Position numbers and translations under genes: made by a program. 64,000 nt of DNA from Conchiformibius sp. (GTDB lineage: Bacteria; Pseudomonadota; Gammaproteobacteria; Burkholderiales; Neisseriaceae): the NCBI GenBank assembly GCA_029984035.1, contig JASBYJ010000002.1, positions 62,001 to 126,000 on the forward strand. Reading direction: 5' to 3'. Positions 10,036 to 19,333 of the stretch are shown in pieces. The first letter of the stretch is position 1. Each line of letters opens with the position of its first letter. Below the pieces are notes generated by a model. It was not told where the DNA came from, did not search any database, and saw only the letters and a list, made by a program, of their open reading frames with translations.

Positions 10036-11196
10036 ATGACACCATATCCATTTACACGCCGCCGTATATTGCAGGTTTCATGCTTGGCAACGGGCGGTAT
10101 GCTTTTAAACGCTTGCGCTTCAAACAAGCAGACCACGATGATGAGTAACGAACGCTTTTTACCCCCTATCGGCCAAGCTGTGGCGGACGGCAGCCATTCC
10201 ATGCGCATTTTTGCCTCTTCCGGATTTTGCGAAGATGCCGATCGGGTGCAAAACGGCTTGAATTTGCTGTATCGGGCAGGGTTTTCCATCAGTAACTACC
10301 AAGCCGCTTACCGCCGCTATCAGCGTTTTTCGGGCAGCGACGGCGAGCGTATTGCCGATTTGCAGGATGTCGCCACGGGCAAAGCGGCCACGCCCAAAGT
10401 TTTGATGGGTACGCGCGGCGGTTACGGTGCGGTTCGGATGCTGCCCCATATCGATTGGGAAAGTTTGGCCGCCAGAATGCGCGAACGGCAAACCTTGCTG
10501 TTCGGCTTCAGCGATGTTACCGCTATTCAGGCAGCCTTGTTGGCAAAAGGCGGTATGTGCAGCTTCGCAGGGCCGATGCTGTATAGCGAGTTTGGCAAAA
10601 ATCCGCCCGATGCCTACACGATGGACAGTTTTATCCGTACCGTTTCATCAGCGCAAAGCACCGTATCGGCCACGCAGGCGCAGCATCGGCAGGTACGCGC
10701 TGCGGAAGGGATTTTGTGGGGCGGCAATTTAAGCGTGTTGGCTTCCCTGGCGGGGACGCCTTATATGCCGCGTATTAAAGGCGGGATTTTGTTTTTGGAA
10801 GACGTTTCCGAGCAGCCCTACCGTATCGAGCGTATGTTGCAGACTCTGCATCTGAACGGTATTTTGCGCGAACAGCAGGCGGTGTTGTTGGGCGATTTCC
10901 GTATGGGCAATATACGCGATGCGTATGACGAAAGCTATGATTTGGACAGCGTGGCGCAAACGGTTGCCCGTGCCGCCGGCGTGCCTGTGTACAGCGGCTT
11001 TCCGTTCGGACACATCGCCAATAAAACCACTTTCCCTTTAGGAGCGCACGCCAAATTGGAAGCGGACGGTTTCGGCGGATACCGTGTGGTTTTCTCCGAT
11101 TATCCCGTATTGGATGCGGGCGTGTTAAACCTGAATGCATTAAGGCTGCCTGAAGCCATGCAGGTGCCGGCTGCCGAAACTTCTGCGGAATTGTAG
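10036..11196 (+). CDS. ldcA: LD-carboxypeptidase, peptidase family S66
   Basis: Cleaves the terminal D-alanine from tetrapeptide stems during peptidoglycan recycling. 386 residues. The N-terminus TRRRILQVSCLATGGMLLNAC has a twin-arginine-like RR and a lipobox-like LNAC, so it is probably exported and lipid-anchored. This differs from the cytoplasmic E. coli enzyme but is in line with periplasmic neisserial LdcA. Expected catalytic segments are present: GTRGGYGAVRMLP, the nucleophile Ser in GFSDVT, Glu in FLEDVSEQPYRIERML and His in GFPFGHIANK. rsmB begins three bases after its stop, suggesting co-transcription. Confidence 0.88.
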   Translation: MTPYPFTRRRILQVSCLATGGMLLNACASNKQTTMMSNERFLPPIGQAVADGSHSMRIFASSGFCEDADRVQNGLNLLYRAGFSISNYQAAYRRYQRFSGSDGERIADLQDVATGKAATPKVLMGTRGGYGAVRMLPHIDWESLAARMRERQTLLFGFSDVTAIQAALLAKGGMCSFAGPMLYSEFGKNPPDAYTMDSFIRTVSSAQSTVSATQAQHRQVRAAEGILWGGNLSVLASLAGTPYMPRIKGGILFLEDVSEQPYRIERMLQTLHLNGILREQQAVLLGDFRMGNIRDAYDESYDLDSVAQTVARAAGVPVYSGFPFGHIANKTTFPLGAHAKLEADGFGGYRVVFSDYPVLDAGVLNLNALRLPEAMQVPAAETSAEL

Positions 11197-11198
11197 TT

Positions 11199-12455
11199 AT
11201 GTCTCTTTACCACGTGCAAAATTTAGCGGTGCAGGCTTTTCGTGCGGTGGCGCAAGGGCGGAATTTGTCTGACGAGTTGTCGCGCATTCTGGCTGCCGAA
11301 ACGGATTTGACCGTGCAAGACAAAGGTATGTTGCAGGACATTGCTTATGGTTGCCAGCGGTTTTCAGGCAGCCTGAAATTTATGTTGGGCAAATTGTTGA
11401 GCAAACCGATAGAGCAGCCCGTATTGGAAGCCTATTTATTGGTTGCCCTTTATCAGCTCAACCATACCCGCAATGCGCCGCACGCCGTAGTCAATGAAGC
11501 GGTAAACCATATCGCCAAAATCGGACGCGGACAATACCGCTCGTTTGCCAATGCCGTGTTGCGCCGTTTTTTACGCGAAAAAGACAAACTCAACGCGCAG
11601 TGCAAATACGATGATGTGGCGCGTTACAATATGCCCGCGTGGATGCAGAAAAAGCTGAGTACCGAATATCCCAAGCATTGGCATAATATCGTTACTGCTT
11701 TCCAGTCGCACCCGCCGCTGACTTTGAGGGTAAACCGCCGCCACTGCACCGCAGAGCGGTATCTGTCTTTGCTGGAAGAGGCGGGTTTGGATGGCAAATT
11801 ATTAGATGATTACGCCGTTCGCCTTACCCAAGCCGTCCCCGTTGCCCAATTGCCGAAATTTGACGAAGGGTGGGTGTCGGTACAGGATTTCGGGGCGCAG
11901 CAGGCGGCTTATCTGCTTAATCCGCAAAACGGCGAAAATATTTTAGATGCCTGCGCCGCACCGGGCGGTAAAACGGGACATCTGCTCGAATGGGCGGATT
12001 GTCGGGTAACTGCGTTGGATATTGATGAGAAACGTTTGCAAAAAGTGCGCGATAATCTCGACAGATTGGGTTTTCAGGCAGCCTTGCACTGTGCCGATGC
12101 GCGGGATACCGAAAAATGGCATGACGGCGTTTTGTTCGATGCCGTACTCGCCGATGTGCCGTGTACCGCTTCGGGTACGGTAAAACGCAATCCCGACATC
12201 AAATGGTTGCGCCGTCCCGACGATGCTGCTAAAACGGCGCGGCAACAGGAAGATTTACTCGATGCCTTGTGGCAAACCTTGAAACCGGGCGGACGGATGC
12301 TGTTGGCAACCTGTTCGCTGTTTGAAGAAGAAAACCAATTGCAATGCCGCCGTTTCCTAAGCCGTTGGCCTGATGCGGCGTTGCGCGAAGAAAAAACGGT
12401 TCTGCCCAATGAAAAACAAGACGGATTTTATTACGCGCTGCTGGATAAGCGTTAA
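11199..12455 (+). CDS. rsmB: 16S rRNA (cytosine-967-C5)-methyltransferase
   Basis: Methylates C967 of 16S rRNA using S-adenosylmethionine. 418 residues: an N-terminal NusB-like RNA-binding domain (1-130, ending ANAVLRRFLREKD) and a C-terminal Rossmann methyltransferase. The SAM loop DACAAPGGKTGHLLE, the DVPCTASG motif IV cysteine and the catalytic TCS of ATCSLFEEEN are all visible. It overlaps the start of the downstream DUF4390 gene. A DUS lies in frame near residue 55 and encodes SGSLK. Confidence 0.96.
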   Translation: MSLYHVQNLAVQAFRAVAQGRNLSDELSRILAAETDLTVQDKGMLQDIAYGCQRFSGSLKFMLGKLLSKPIEQPVLEAYLLVALYQLNHTRNAPHAVVNEAVNHIAKIGRGQYRSFANAVLRRFLREKDKLNAQCKYDDVARYNMPAWMQKKLSTEYPKHWHNIVTAFQSHPPLTLRVNRRHCTAERYLSLLEEAGLDGKLLDDYAVRLTQAVPVAQLPKFDEGWVSVQDFGAQQAAYLLNPQNGENILDACAAPGGKTGHLLEWADCRVTALDIDEKRLQKVRDNLDRLGFQAALHCADARDTEKWHDGVLFDAVLADVPCTASGTVKRNPDIKWLRRPDDAAKTARQQEDLLDALWQTLKPGGRMLLATCSLFEEENQLQCRRFLSRWPDAALREEKTVLPNEKQDGFYYALLDKR

Positions 12456-13056
12456 GCGCGTTTCTTGCCGCTTCAGGCTGCCTGAAAAGCTTTCGGGCAG
12501 CCTTGCGGCGTTGTGTCTGGCATTATGGCTGCCGTTTGGCGCGCATGCTTCCGAAGGTATCAGCCCGAGCCGTTATCAGGCGAAAATTACTGCCGAAGGC
12601 AGATTGTCCATCAGCAGCCGCTTCCACATTACGCTGCCTGAAGCGTTGCAAGATGCGCTGCAACAGGGTATTGCCCTGGATTTTGTCCTGTCCTACCGCT
12701 TGGAGCGTCCCACTATATTGGCATACCGATTTAAAATCAGCCAGTTGATTGGTGCGGAAAATACATTGGGCTACCGCTTGTCTTTCCATCCTTTGACCAA
12801 CCGCTACCGCGTGAGCGTCGGTACTTTTTCCACTGAATACAACCGCTTGGAAAGTGCTTTAAAGGCAATCGGGGCGATTGCCAACTGGGAGGTATTTGCC
12901 AACGGCACGTTGGGCGATATCGAACCCTCTGATATTAAGGCGCAAATCCGTTTGAATTTGAGTACCGACAGACTGCCCAAGCCGTTTCAGTTGAATGCAT
13001 TGACTTCGGACGGCTGGGATTTGGATTCGGGTTGGCGCGATTTGGACATCCAGTGA
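12409..13056 (+). CDS. DUF4390 exported protein upstream of ntrY
   Basis: About 215 residues. A hydrophobic stretch LAALCLALWLPFGAHASEG near the N-terminus looks like a signal peptide, followed by a beta-rich body (FHITLPEALQDALQQGIALDF, YRLSFHPLTNRYRVSVGTF) characteristic of DUF4390 proteins. These are often encoded before ntrY in betaproteobacteria. The start is uncertain: the ATG at 12409 lies inside rsmB and gives an unusually long n-region encoded across a DUS, and a later non-ATG start is possible. Function is unknown; co-operon location suggests an envelope role linked to NtrY sensing, which is inference. Confidence 0.75.
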   Translation: MKNKTDFITRCWISVKRVSCRFRLPEKLSGSLAALCLALWLPFGAHASEGISPSRYQAKITAEGRLSISSRFHITLPEALQDALQQGIALDFVLSYRLERPTILAYRFKISQLIGAENTLGYRLSFHPLTNRYRVSVGTFSTEYNRLESALKAIGAIANWEVFANGTLGDIEPSDIKAQIRLNLSTDRLPKPFQLNALTSDGWDLDSGWRDLDIQ

Positions 13057-13147
13057 TGCGCGAAAAGTTTTCAGGCAGCCCCGCCGTTGGGCAGATGAGG
13101 GCGGTTGTATGGTCGCCGGTAGGTTGTTTATATTTTAGATTCTGTTT

Positions 13148-15298
13148 ATGCAACGCTTTTTGATTATCTGCGGTATCTGCTCGTTTGCCGTGCTGTATTT
13201 TCTCACCAGCGCCACCGACAGCAACAGCCCTTTGTCTCCTTATTTTTGGGTGATTGTTCTCACTGCGGGTGCTTTGGCTCTGTGTTTGGCAGCGATTGTG
13301 TTGCGCTATATCCTGTATGTGATGCGCGATAAGCGCAACCGCATATTGGGTTCGCAGATTGCGCGGCGTTTGGCGGTGATGTTTACCTTGATAGCGTTGT
13401 TGCCTGCGTTGTTTCTGTTGGGCGTGTCTGCCCGTTTTATTTCGCACAGTATTGATTCCTGGTTCGGCGATGACACCCGCGAAGCTTTGGAGCGCAGTTT
13501 GCAGTTGAGCAAAACCGCTTTGGAACATATCGCGGAACAAAATCTGAATGAAGCGCGCATTTTTGCATCGGGTGTGCATTTGGAGCGTGACGCCGCCAAA
13601 ATATTCCAAAGGGCTTCGGAATATCAGCCGTTGGCCTATTGGGCGGAATGGAACGGCGTTTATGTTTACGGGCGTGCGGATAAGGAAAACGTGTTTGATT
13701 ACTGGCTGTTGTGGGATGTCGAACGCGGTGCGGCGGTGAAGGAACACAATCCCGGCCGTTTGGGCGGGCCGGAATGGGATAAGGCGGATACTGCGGAATG
13801 GCATCAGGCAGGCGGTAAAGCGTTCACCGAAAGTTTAAACGGCAGTTTATACAGCAGCGGCTGGCTGATGCTGCCTGAAAGCGGTGGTTTGGCCTTGTTT
13901 TTCAGGCAGCCTGTGCCCGAGCGTGTGGCGCGTGATGCCGTGTTGATAGAATCGGCACGCAGCAAATATGCCGAATTGTCGTTTGCACAGAAAGGTTTGC
14001 AAACCTTTTTCCTGATTACGCTGTTGATAGCGGCTGTGTTGGCCATGTTGTTGGCTTTGGCGGCGGCACTGCATTTTGCCCGCCGTTTTGTCGAACCGAT
14101 TTTGTTGCTGGCGCAAGGTGCGCGTTCGGTAGCGCAGGGTGATTTCAGCGGACGGATTCCGATTGTACGCCGAGACGAATTGGGCCAGCTGGCAGGTTTG
14201 TTCAACCACATGAACGAACAATTGGCTATCGCCAAGCAGTCTGACGAGCGGCACCGCACCGAACAGGAAGCGGCCAGACATTATCTGCAACGCGTATTGG
14301 AAAGCTTGAGTGCGGGGGTGGTCACTTTGGATGCTTCAGGCTGCCTGAACACCTTTAATCCTGCCGCTCAAGATATCTTGGGGGTGGATTTGACTTCCCT
14401 GATTGGTGCCAATCATCGCGAGTGGGCAACGTTTTCAGTGCAACATGCCGCTTTGTCGGAATATTTTTCCGTGTTGACGGCGGCTCAGGGAGATGAAAAA
14501 CCCGTAGAGGCGGATTACCCGTATCGGGAAGGCAAACGCATTTTGTTGGGCAAAGCAGTGAGGCTGCCTGAAGAAAACGGCAGCGGCTTGGTATTGGTGT
14601 TCGACAATATCACCACATTGGTTCAGGCTCAAAAAGCAGCGGCTTGGGGAGAAGTGGCGAAACGGCTGGCGCATGAAATCCGCAATCCGCTCACGCCGAT
14701 TCAGCTTTCCGCGGAAAGACTGGCTTTGAAGCTGCAAGACCAATTGGATAGCAAACATTTAAATATTTTAAACAAATCAACCGATACGATTATCAAACAG
14801 GTGGCTGCGCTCAAGGAAATGGTGGAAGCCTTCCGCGATTATGCGCGCGCACCGTCATTAAAATTTGAAGAAATCGATTTGAATGCTTTGGTAGAAGAGG
14901 TTTTATTGCTTTACGAAAGCGGCACTTGTGCTTTTCACGCGGAATTGGATACAATGCAAATGTTGTTAAAAGCAGACACTACGGCCATGCGGCAAGTGTT
15001 GCACAATCTGTTTAAAAATGCCGCCGAAGCAGCGGAAAGCGATGAGAATCCGAAAGTCTGCGTCCGCACCCGCGGAGAAGACGGAAAAATCGTATTAACC
15101 GTTTCCAATAACGGCAAGCCGTTTAGCAATGACATGCTGCAAAACGCTTTTGAGCCTTATGTAACGGACAAACCCAGCGGTACGGGCTTGGGTTTGCCCG
15201 TTGTCAAGAAGATTGCGGAAGAGCACAACGGCTGTATCAAATTGGAAAATACGGTAAACGGAGCGCAAGTAACCATCATTTTGCCTCGGGCTGCCTGA
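13148..15298 (+). CDS. ntrY: Sensor histidine kinase NtrY
   Basis: Membrane sensor kinase of the NtrY/NtrX pair, which in gonococcus influences respiratory gene expression. 716 residues. Two to three membrane segments lie in the first 100 residues (FLIICGICSFAVLYFL, VIVLTAGALALCLAAIVL, LAVMFTLIALLPALFLLGV) and another near 285-310, followed by HAMP, then PAS (LSAGVVTLDASGCLNTFNPAAQDILG). The H-box LAHEIRNPLTPIQLSAERL, N-box LFKNAAEAAE and G-box TGLGLPVVKK are intact, so it should be active. The last two residues and stop (AA*) come from a DUS. ntrX follows 179 bases later. Confidence 0.95.
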   Translation: MQRFLIICGICSFAVLYFLTSATDSNSPLSPYFWVIVLTAGALALCLAAIVLRYILYVMRDKRNRILGSQIARRLAVMFTLIALLPALFLLGVSARFISHSIDSWFGDDTREALERSLQLSKTALEHIAEQNLNEARIFASGVHLERDAAKIFQRASEYQPLAYWAEWNGVYVYGRADKENVFDYWLLWDVERGAAVKEHNPGRLGGPEWDKADTAEWHQAGGKAFTESLNGSLYSSGWLMLPESGGLALFFRQPVPERVARDAVLIESARSKYAELSFAQKGLQTFFLITLLIAAVLAMLLALAAALHFARRFVEPILLLAQGARSVAQGDFSGRIPIVRRDELGQLAGLFNHMNEQLAIAKQSDERHRTEQEAARHYLQRVLESLSAGVVTLDASGCLNTFNPAAQDILGVDLTSLIGANHREWATFSVQHAALSEYFSVLTAAQGDEKPVEADYPYREGKRILLGKAVRLPEENGSGLVLVFDNITTLVQAQKAAAWGEVAKRLAHEIRNPLTPIQLSAERLALKLQDQLDSKHLNILNKSTDTIIKQVAALKEMVEAFRDYARAPSLKFEEIDLNALVEEVLLLYESGTCAFHAELDTMQMLLKADTTAMRQVLHNLFKNAAEAAESDENPKVCVRTRGEDGKIVLTVSNNGKPFSNDMLQNAFEPYVTDKPSGTGLGLPVVKKIAEEHNGCIKLENTVNGAQVTIILPRAA

Positions 15299-15477
15299 AG
15301 GCGTTCCGGTAGTGAAGAAACGGTGCGAACTTGTTTCGAGGCCCGATGAAAGCCGGCGGGCCGATATTTTCAAAACACGTTTGCTCTTATCCGTAATGGG
15401 CGCGTGTCCGTACGGGAATGAATGCAGTGTCAGGCAATATTGCTGTATGTTCGACTATTTTGTGAGAAAGACCCTAG

Positions 15478-16752
15478 ATGAGAAGCACCGACATCCTGAT
15501 TGTAGATGACGAAATCGGTATCCGCGAAGTTTTACAGGAAACATTGGAAGATGAAGGCTATTCCGTATCACTTGCAGAAAATGCCGAAGAAGCGCGCCAA
15601 TTGCGCCGTAAGGCAGAGCCTGCGTTGGTACTTTTGGATATTTGGATGCCGGACAGCGATGGTGTCAGCTTGTTAAAAGAATGGGCCACCAACGGATTGC
15701 TGACTATGCCGGTGGTTATGATGAGCGGACACGGCAGTATCGATACGGCAGTCGAAGCCATTAAAATCGGTGCGTTTGATTATTTGGAAAAACCGATTAC
15801 CCTGCAGAAATTGCTGGATGTGGTAGCCAGAGCGTTTAAACATAAAGAAAATCAAAACAAAGTGCCCGATACCGCCCGGTTTGGCAATAGTCCGGCGATA
15901 CAGGAAATGGCGAAGCATCTGGAAAAAGCCTTATCCTGCAACGGCTCGGTTTTGTTGCTTGGGGAAACGGGCAGTCCTTTTGAAGCGGTGGCAAAGATGT
16001 TTCGGCATGAAGGCAAGCCATGGGTAGAACCCGTTAAAGCCGAACATATTGCTGAAATGCCTTTGGAATTGCTTAATAATGCAAACGGCGGGGTTCTGTA
16101 TTTGGGCGATATTGCCCAATACGGCAAAAACATACTCGGCAGCATCGGTATTTTGTTGGAGAAGTCAGTACGCCACCATATCCGTATTGTGTGCGCCAGC
16201 AGTGTGCCTTTGCATCAATTGTTGGAAGGCGGCTGCCATGATGCGCGTTTAAACAATCTGTTGTCCACTCTGTTGATTCATCTGCCGCCTTTACGCCGGC
16301 AGAGTGAGGATATTCCTTTGCTGTTGGAACAAATTCTGCATGAATTGTCTGATGAATACCAGCATGTCCGGTTCAGCCGTTCGGCAGTTGCCAAGCTGTG
16401 TCAATATCATTGGCCGGGTAATTTGGAACAACTGCGCAGTGTCGTGAAAAGCTTGGTGTTTAATGCCGAAAGCAGCGAAGTATCTGACGGAGATGTGGTA
16501 GAAATCTTGAGTCAGTTCGGAGGCGAGGAAAAAACCGCTGATGAAGTGAAAAGCGGTTTTAATTTTAATCTGCCTTTGCGCGAATTGCGTGAAGAATTGG
16601 AACGTGCATATTTCGAATATCATATCCGCCAGGAAAATCACAATATGAGCCGCGTTGCCCAAAGAGTTGGTTTGGAGCGTACTCATTTGTATCGCAAACT
16701 TAAGCAATTGGGTATTACGTTTACACGCAGAAGCGGAGAATCAGTTAGGTGA
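15478..16752 (+). CDS. ntrX: Response regulator NtrX with degenerate AAA+ domain
   Basis: Partner of NtrY. 424 residues. The receiver domain (1-120) has the acidic pair DD near 10-11, phosphoacceptor Asp in LLDIWMPDSDG, MSGHG and the Lys of YLEKPIT. The central AAA+ domain is eroded: Walker A reads GETGSPFE with no GK, the segment that would carry GAFTGA is absent, and Walker B reads GGVLYLGDI. The C-terminal Fis-type HTH (NMSRVAQRVGLERTHLYRKLKQLGI) is intact. It therefore should bind DNA but is not expected to activate sigma-54 RNA polymerase, in line with neisserial NtrX. Some arginine-finger-like sequence near LPPLRRQSEDIPLL remains. Confidence 0.93.
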   Translation: MRSTDILIVDDEIGIREVLQETLEDEGYSVSLAENAEEARQLRRKAEPALVLLDIWMPDSDGVSLLKEWATNGLLTMPVVMMSGHGSIDTAVEAIKIGAFDYLEKPITLQKLLDVVARAFKHKENQNKVPDTARFGNSPAIQEMAKHLEKALSCNGSVLLLGETGSPFEAVAKMFRHEGKPWVEPVKAEHIAEMPLELLNNANGGVLYLGDIAQYGKNILGSIGILLEKSVRHHIRIVCASSVPLHQLLEGGCHDARLNNLLSTLLIHLPPLRRQSEDIPLLLEQILHELSDEYQHVRFSRSAVAKLCQYHWPGNLEQLRSVVKSLVFNAESSEVSDGDVVEILSQFGGEEKTADEVKSGFNFNLPLRELREELERAYFEYHIRQENHNMSRVAQRVGLERTHLYRKLKQLGITFTRRSGESVR

Positions 16753-16786
16753 AGTAAACTGAAATACCGTATCGCAATTCAAGCAA

Positions 16787-16816
16787 AAGCCGCCCGAATC
16801 ATTCGGGCGGCTTTTT
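16787..16816 (+). terminator. Intrinsic terminator after ntrX
   Basis: AAGCCGCCCGAAT and its complement ATTCGGGCGGCTT form a 13-bp stem with a one-base centre, followed by TTTTT. Classical Rho-independent structure 34 bases after the ntrX stop. Confidence 0.92.
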
Positions 16817-16866
16817 GCATCTGCATTGAGTGCTTGCCGGTATTTCAGGCAGCCTATGTACAAAGT

Positions 16867-17613
16867 TTATTTCTTGGCAAAACCTTTGCTTTGCACAAAG
16901 GGCAATACTTCGGGGCGGATTTCCGTGCAGAGATTGTTGCGGATTTGGGTTGCCCAATCCAAATCGATATTGCTACGGTTTTTGTAGTATTCGCGTACGG
17001 TTTCGTTATAGGCTTGCAAATCGGTATCGGCAGCGGGGCGGTAGGTGTTTTCGGATACGATGACATCGGCGGGTAGGCGGGGACGTTGTCCGGGGTCGTG
17101 GTCGGGATAGCCCAAGCACATGCCGACTATGGGAACGACGCCGTGCGGAAGTCCGAGTAATTCGGACAGTTCGGCCATGCCGTTGCGCAGGCTGCCGATG
17201 AATACGCCGCCCAATCCGAGTGATTCGGCTGCCAAGAGTACGTTTTGCGCCATGATGCCGACATCTACCGCTCCGGTAAGCAAAACTTCCGTCCAGTCGA
17301 TTTGGGCATCGGGTGCGAAATGCAGATGGCGGGCCGTGTCGGCACAGAATACGAGAAATTCGGCGCAGTTTTCTACATAGTGGTGGCCGAGTTTGCCTTG
17401 GTAGGCGTTGGCGCAGATATGGCGGATTTGGGTGCGTTTGGCTTTGTCGCTGACGCGGATGATGCTGACGTTTTGCAAAAAGCTGGAAGTGGATGCCATT
17501 TGCCCTGCGGCGATGATGCTGTCGAACACTTCTTTTTCGATGGGCTGTTCTTTGAATTTGCGTATGGAACGGTGGTTGAGGGCGGTGGCTAAGGCCGGTT
17601 GGCTGTTGAGCAT
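16867..17613 (-). CDS. nfsA: Oxygen-insensitive NADPH nitroreductase, NfsA-like
   Basis: FMN flavoprotein of the nitroreductase family that uses NADPH to reduce nitro compounds or quinones. 248 residues. Flavin-contacting RSIRKFKEQPI near residue 15, STSSFLQNVSIIRV, GLGGVFIGSLRNG and VPIVGMCLGYPDHDP followed by the RPRLP segment match NfsA/Frp rather than NfsB. The ATG at 17613 has AGGAGA upstream. It lies downstream of clpX on the same strand, 56 bases away with a DUS between. Physiological substrate is unknown. Confidence 0.85.
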   Translation of the reverse strand: MLNSQPALATALNHRSIRKFKEQPIEKEVFDSIIAAGQMASTSSFLQNVSIIRVSDKAKRTQIRHICANAYQGKLGHHYVENCAEFLVFCADTARHLHFAPDAQIDWTEVLLTGAVDVGIMAQNVLLAAESLGLGGVFIGSLRNGMAELSELLGLPHGVVPIVGMCLGYPDHDPGQRPRLPADVIVSENTYRPAADTDLQAYNETVREYYKNRSNIDLDWATQIRNNLCTEIRPEVLPFVQSKGFAKK

Positions 17614-17669
17614 GTCGGGTCTCCTGTGTGGGTGGTCGGGTAGGGGCTGCCTGAAAGCGGAAAAACGTT

Positions 17670-18923
17670 TCAGGCTGCCTGAAAGATGCTGCCGTCTTGG
17701 CGCAGCAAGACAGGCGGAGCATTTTCTTCAATCACGGCGCGGGTAACGCGCACGGTTTTGACTTCTTTGTAATCGGGCAGGGCATACATGGTTTCCAGCA
17801 GGGCGCGTTCTACAATCGAACGTAGGCCGCGTGCGCCGGTTTTGCGTGCCATGGCGAGTTTGGCAATGGCGTGAAGCGCATCTTGTTCGAATACCAATTC
17901 TGCGCCTTCCATGGCGAACAGGGTTTGATATTGTTTGACCAAGGCGTTTTTCGGCTCGGTGAGAATGCGGACTAATGCGGCTTCGTCCAATTCCGCCAAG
18001 GTGGCGATAACGGGCAGGCGTCCGATCAGCTCGGGAATCAAACCGAATTTAATCAAATCTTCGGGTTCTACCGTAGCGAACAATTCGCCTACCGCAGCGT
18101 TTTCATCTTTGCTGTGTACGGTCGCACCAAAGCCGATGCCGCCTTTTTCCGTGCGTTGGCGGATGACTTTTTCTAGCCCTGCAAACGCGCCGCCGCAGAT
18201 AAACAGAATATTGGACGTGTCCACGCCCAACAGTTTTTGGTCGGGGCTGCGGCGTCCGCCTTGCGGTGCCACGTTGGCCACCGTGCCTTCGATGAGTTTT
18301 AACAAGGCTTGTTGTACGCCTTCGCCGGATACGTCCCGTGTAATGGAAGGGCTGTCGCTTTTGCGGGAGATTTTGTCGATTTCGTCAATATAGATGATGC
18401 CGCGCTGGGCTTTTTCGATGTCGCCATTGCAATTGCCCAGCAGCTTGGTGATGATGCTTTCCACGTCTTCGCCCACATAGCCGGCTTCGGTGAGCGTGGT
18501 GGCATCGGCCATGGCAAAGGGCACGTTCAGTTTCCGCGCCAGTGATTGCGCCAGCAGGGTTTTGCCCGAACCGGTAGGGCCGATAAGCAAAACGTTGGAT
18601 TTGGATAGTTCTACGCTGTTTTCCGCTTGCGGCTGGCGCAGGCGTTTGTAGTGATTGTACACCGCTACGGCGAGGGCTTTTTTGGCGGTTTCCTGTCCGA
18701 TAACGTGGTCGTTGAGTTGGGCGACCAGTTCGGAGGGAGTGGGAAGGGGAGTATTGTCGGTGTCGGAATGGGCTGCGGCAGGCGTTTCGCCGTGTTCGAG
18801 CATGACGGCGCAATCGGCAATGCATTCGTTACAAATATAGACTTGGTCTTTGCCTTCTACCAAATGTTGCACTTCGTCTTTGGTTTTGCCGCAAAAAGAG
18901 CAGCTGTGCGGGTGTTTCTTCAT
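17670..18923 (-). CDS. clpX: ClpXP protease ATPase subunit ClpX
   Basis: Hexameric AAA+ unfoldase that feeds substrates to ClpP. 417 residues from the ATG at 18923; the longer reading from 19058 has an unsupported 45-residue leader. Visible are the N-terminal zinc-binding domain (CSFCGKTKDEV and CNEC), Walker A GPTGSGKT, pore loop GYVGED, Walker B IIYIDEIDK and the RSPDQKLLGVDTSNILFICGGAF segment. The C-terminal FQAA and stop codon lie entirely inside a DUS, replacing whatever tail the ancestor had. clpP is not in this window. Confidence 0.97.
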   Translation of the reverse strand: MKKHPHSCSFCGKTKDEVQHLVEGKDQVYICNECIADCAVMLEHGETPAAAHSDTDNTPLPTPSELVAQLNDHVIGQETAKKALAVAVYNHYKRLRQPQAENSVELSKSNVLLIGPTGSGKTLLAQSLARKLNVPFAMADATTLTEAGYVGEDVESIITKLLGNCNGDIEKAQRGIIYIDEIDKISRKSDSPSITRDVSGEGVQQALLKLIEGTVANVAPQGGRRSPDQKLLGVDTSNILFICGGAFAGLEKVIRQRTEKGGIGFGATVHSKDENAAVGELFATVEPEDLIKFGLIPELIGRLPVIATLAELDEAALVRILTEPKNALVKQYQTLFAMEGAELVFEQDALHAIAKLAMARKTGARGLRSIVERALLETMYALPDYKEVKTVRVTRAVIEENAPPVLLRQDGSIFQAA

Positions 18924-19122
18924 AAAAACTTTCTTTAATTGGCTGTATGGTTCCGCGCGTGCGTTGATGCGCGAAGTATAAGTGCTGCACTGCAAAAACA
19001 CAATTTTGCAGGCAGCCGATTGCCGGAGCGGCAGAGTGTGTCGGTTGCCTGCCGTCATGCTGCGTAAGGAAATGTGAAGCTGTCTTGCTGCAATGTTAGC
19101 TTTCTGTAATAATCGTCAAACC

Positions 19123-19333
19123 CATGCAGGAGAGACGGTTGGGGCGCGGCGGGAAGTTCAGGCTGCCTGAACCGCACCGAAGGCGCAGATACCCTTAAAT
19201 CGCTCAGGTAAAAGGACTGCTGAGGTATCCATTCATCTGGAGAGCGGCGCACACTTGCGTCCACCGAAGGGGCTAAGGCGGTTGCAGGCAAAGCAGTGCG
19301 GCCGCTGAAAATCTCAGGTATCAGGACAGATAG
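19123..19333 (+). promoter_or_regulatory. Tandem glycine riboswitch upstream of gcvT
   Basis: Two aptamers are readable. Aptamer 1 (about 19123-19222) has GGAGAGA, then ACCGAAGG and CGCTCAGGTAAAAGGAC with P1 formed by GCAG/CTGC. Aptamer 2 (about 19236-19333) has CTGGAGAG, CCACCGAAGGGGC and ATCTCAGGTATCAGGACAG with P1 formed by ATCT/AGAT. This is the standard gcvT glycine ON-switch layout. In aptamer 1 the P3 hairpin tip is a DUS palindrome (19156-19172). The riboswitch is followed at once by a terminator, giving transcriptional control of gcvT. Confidence 0.95.
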
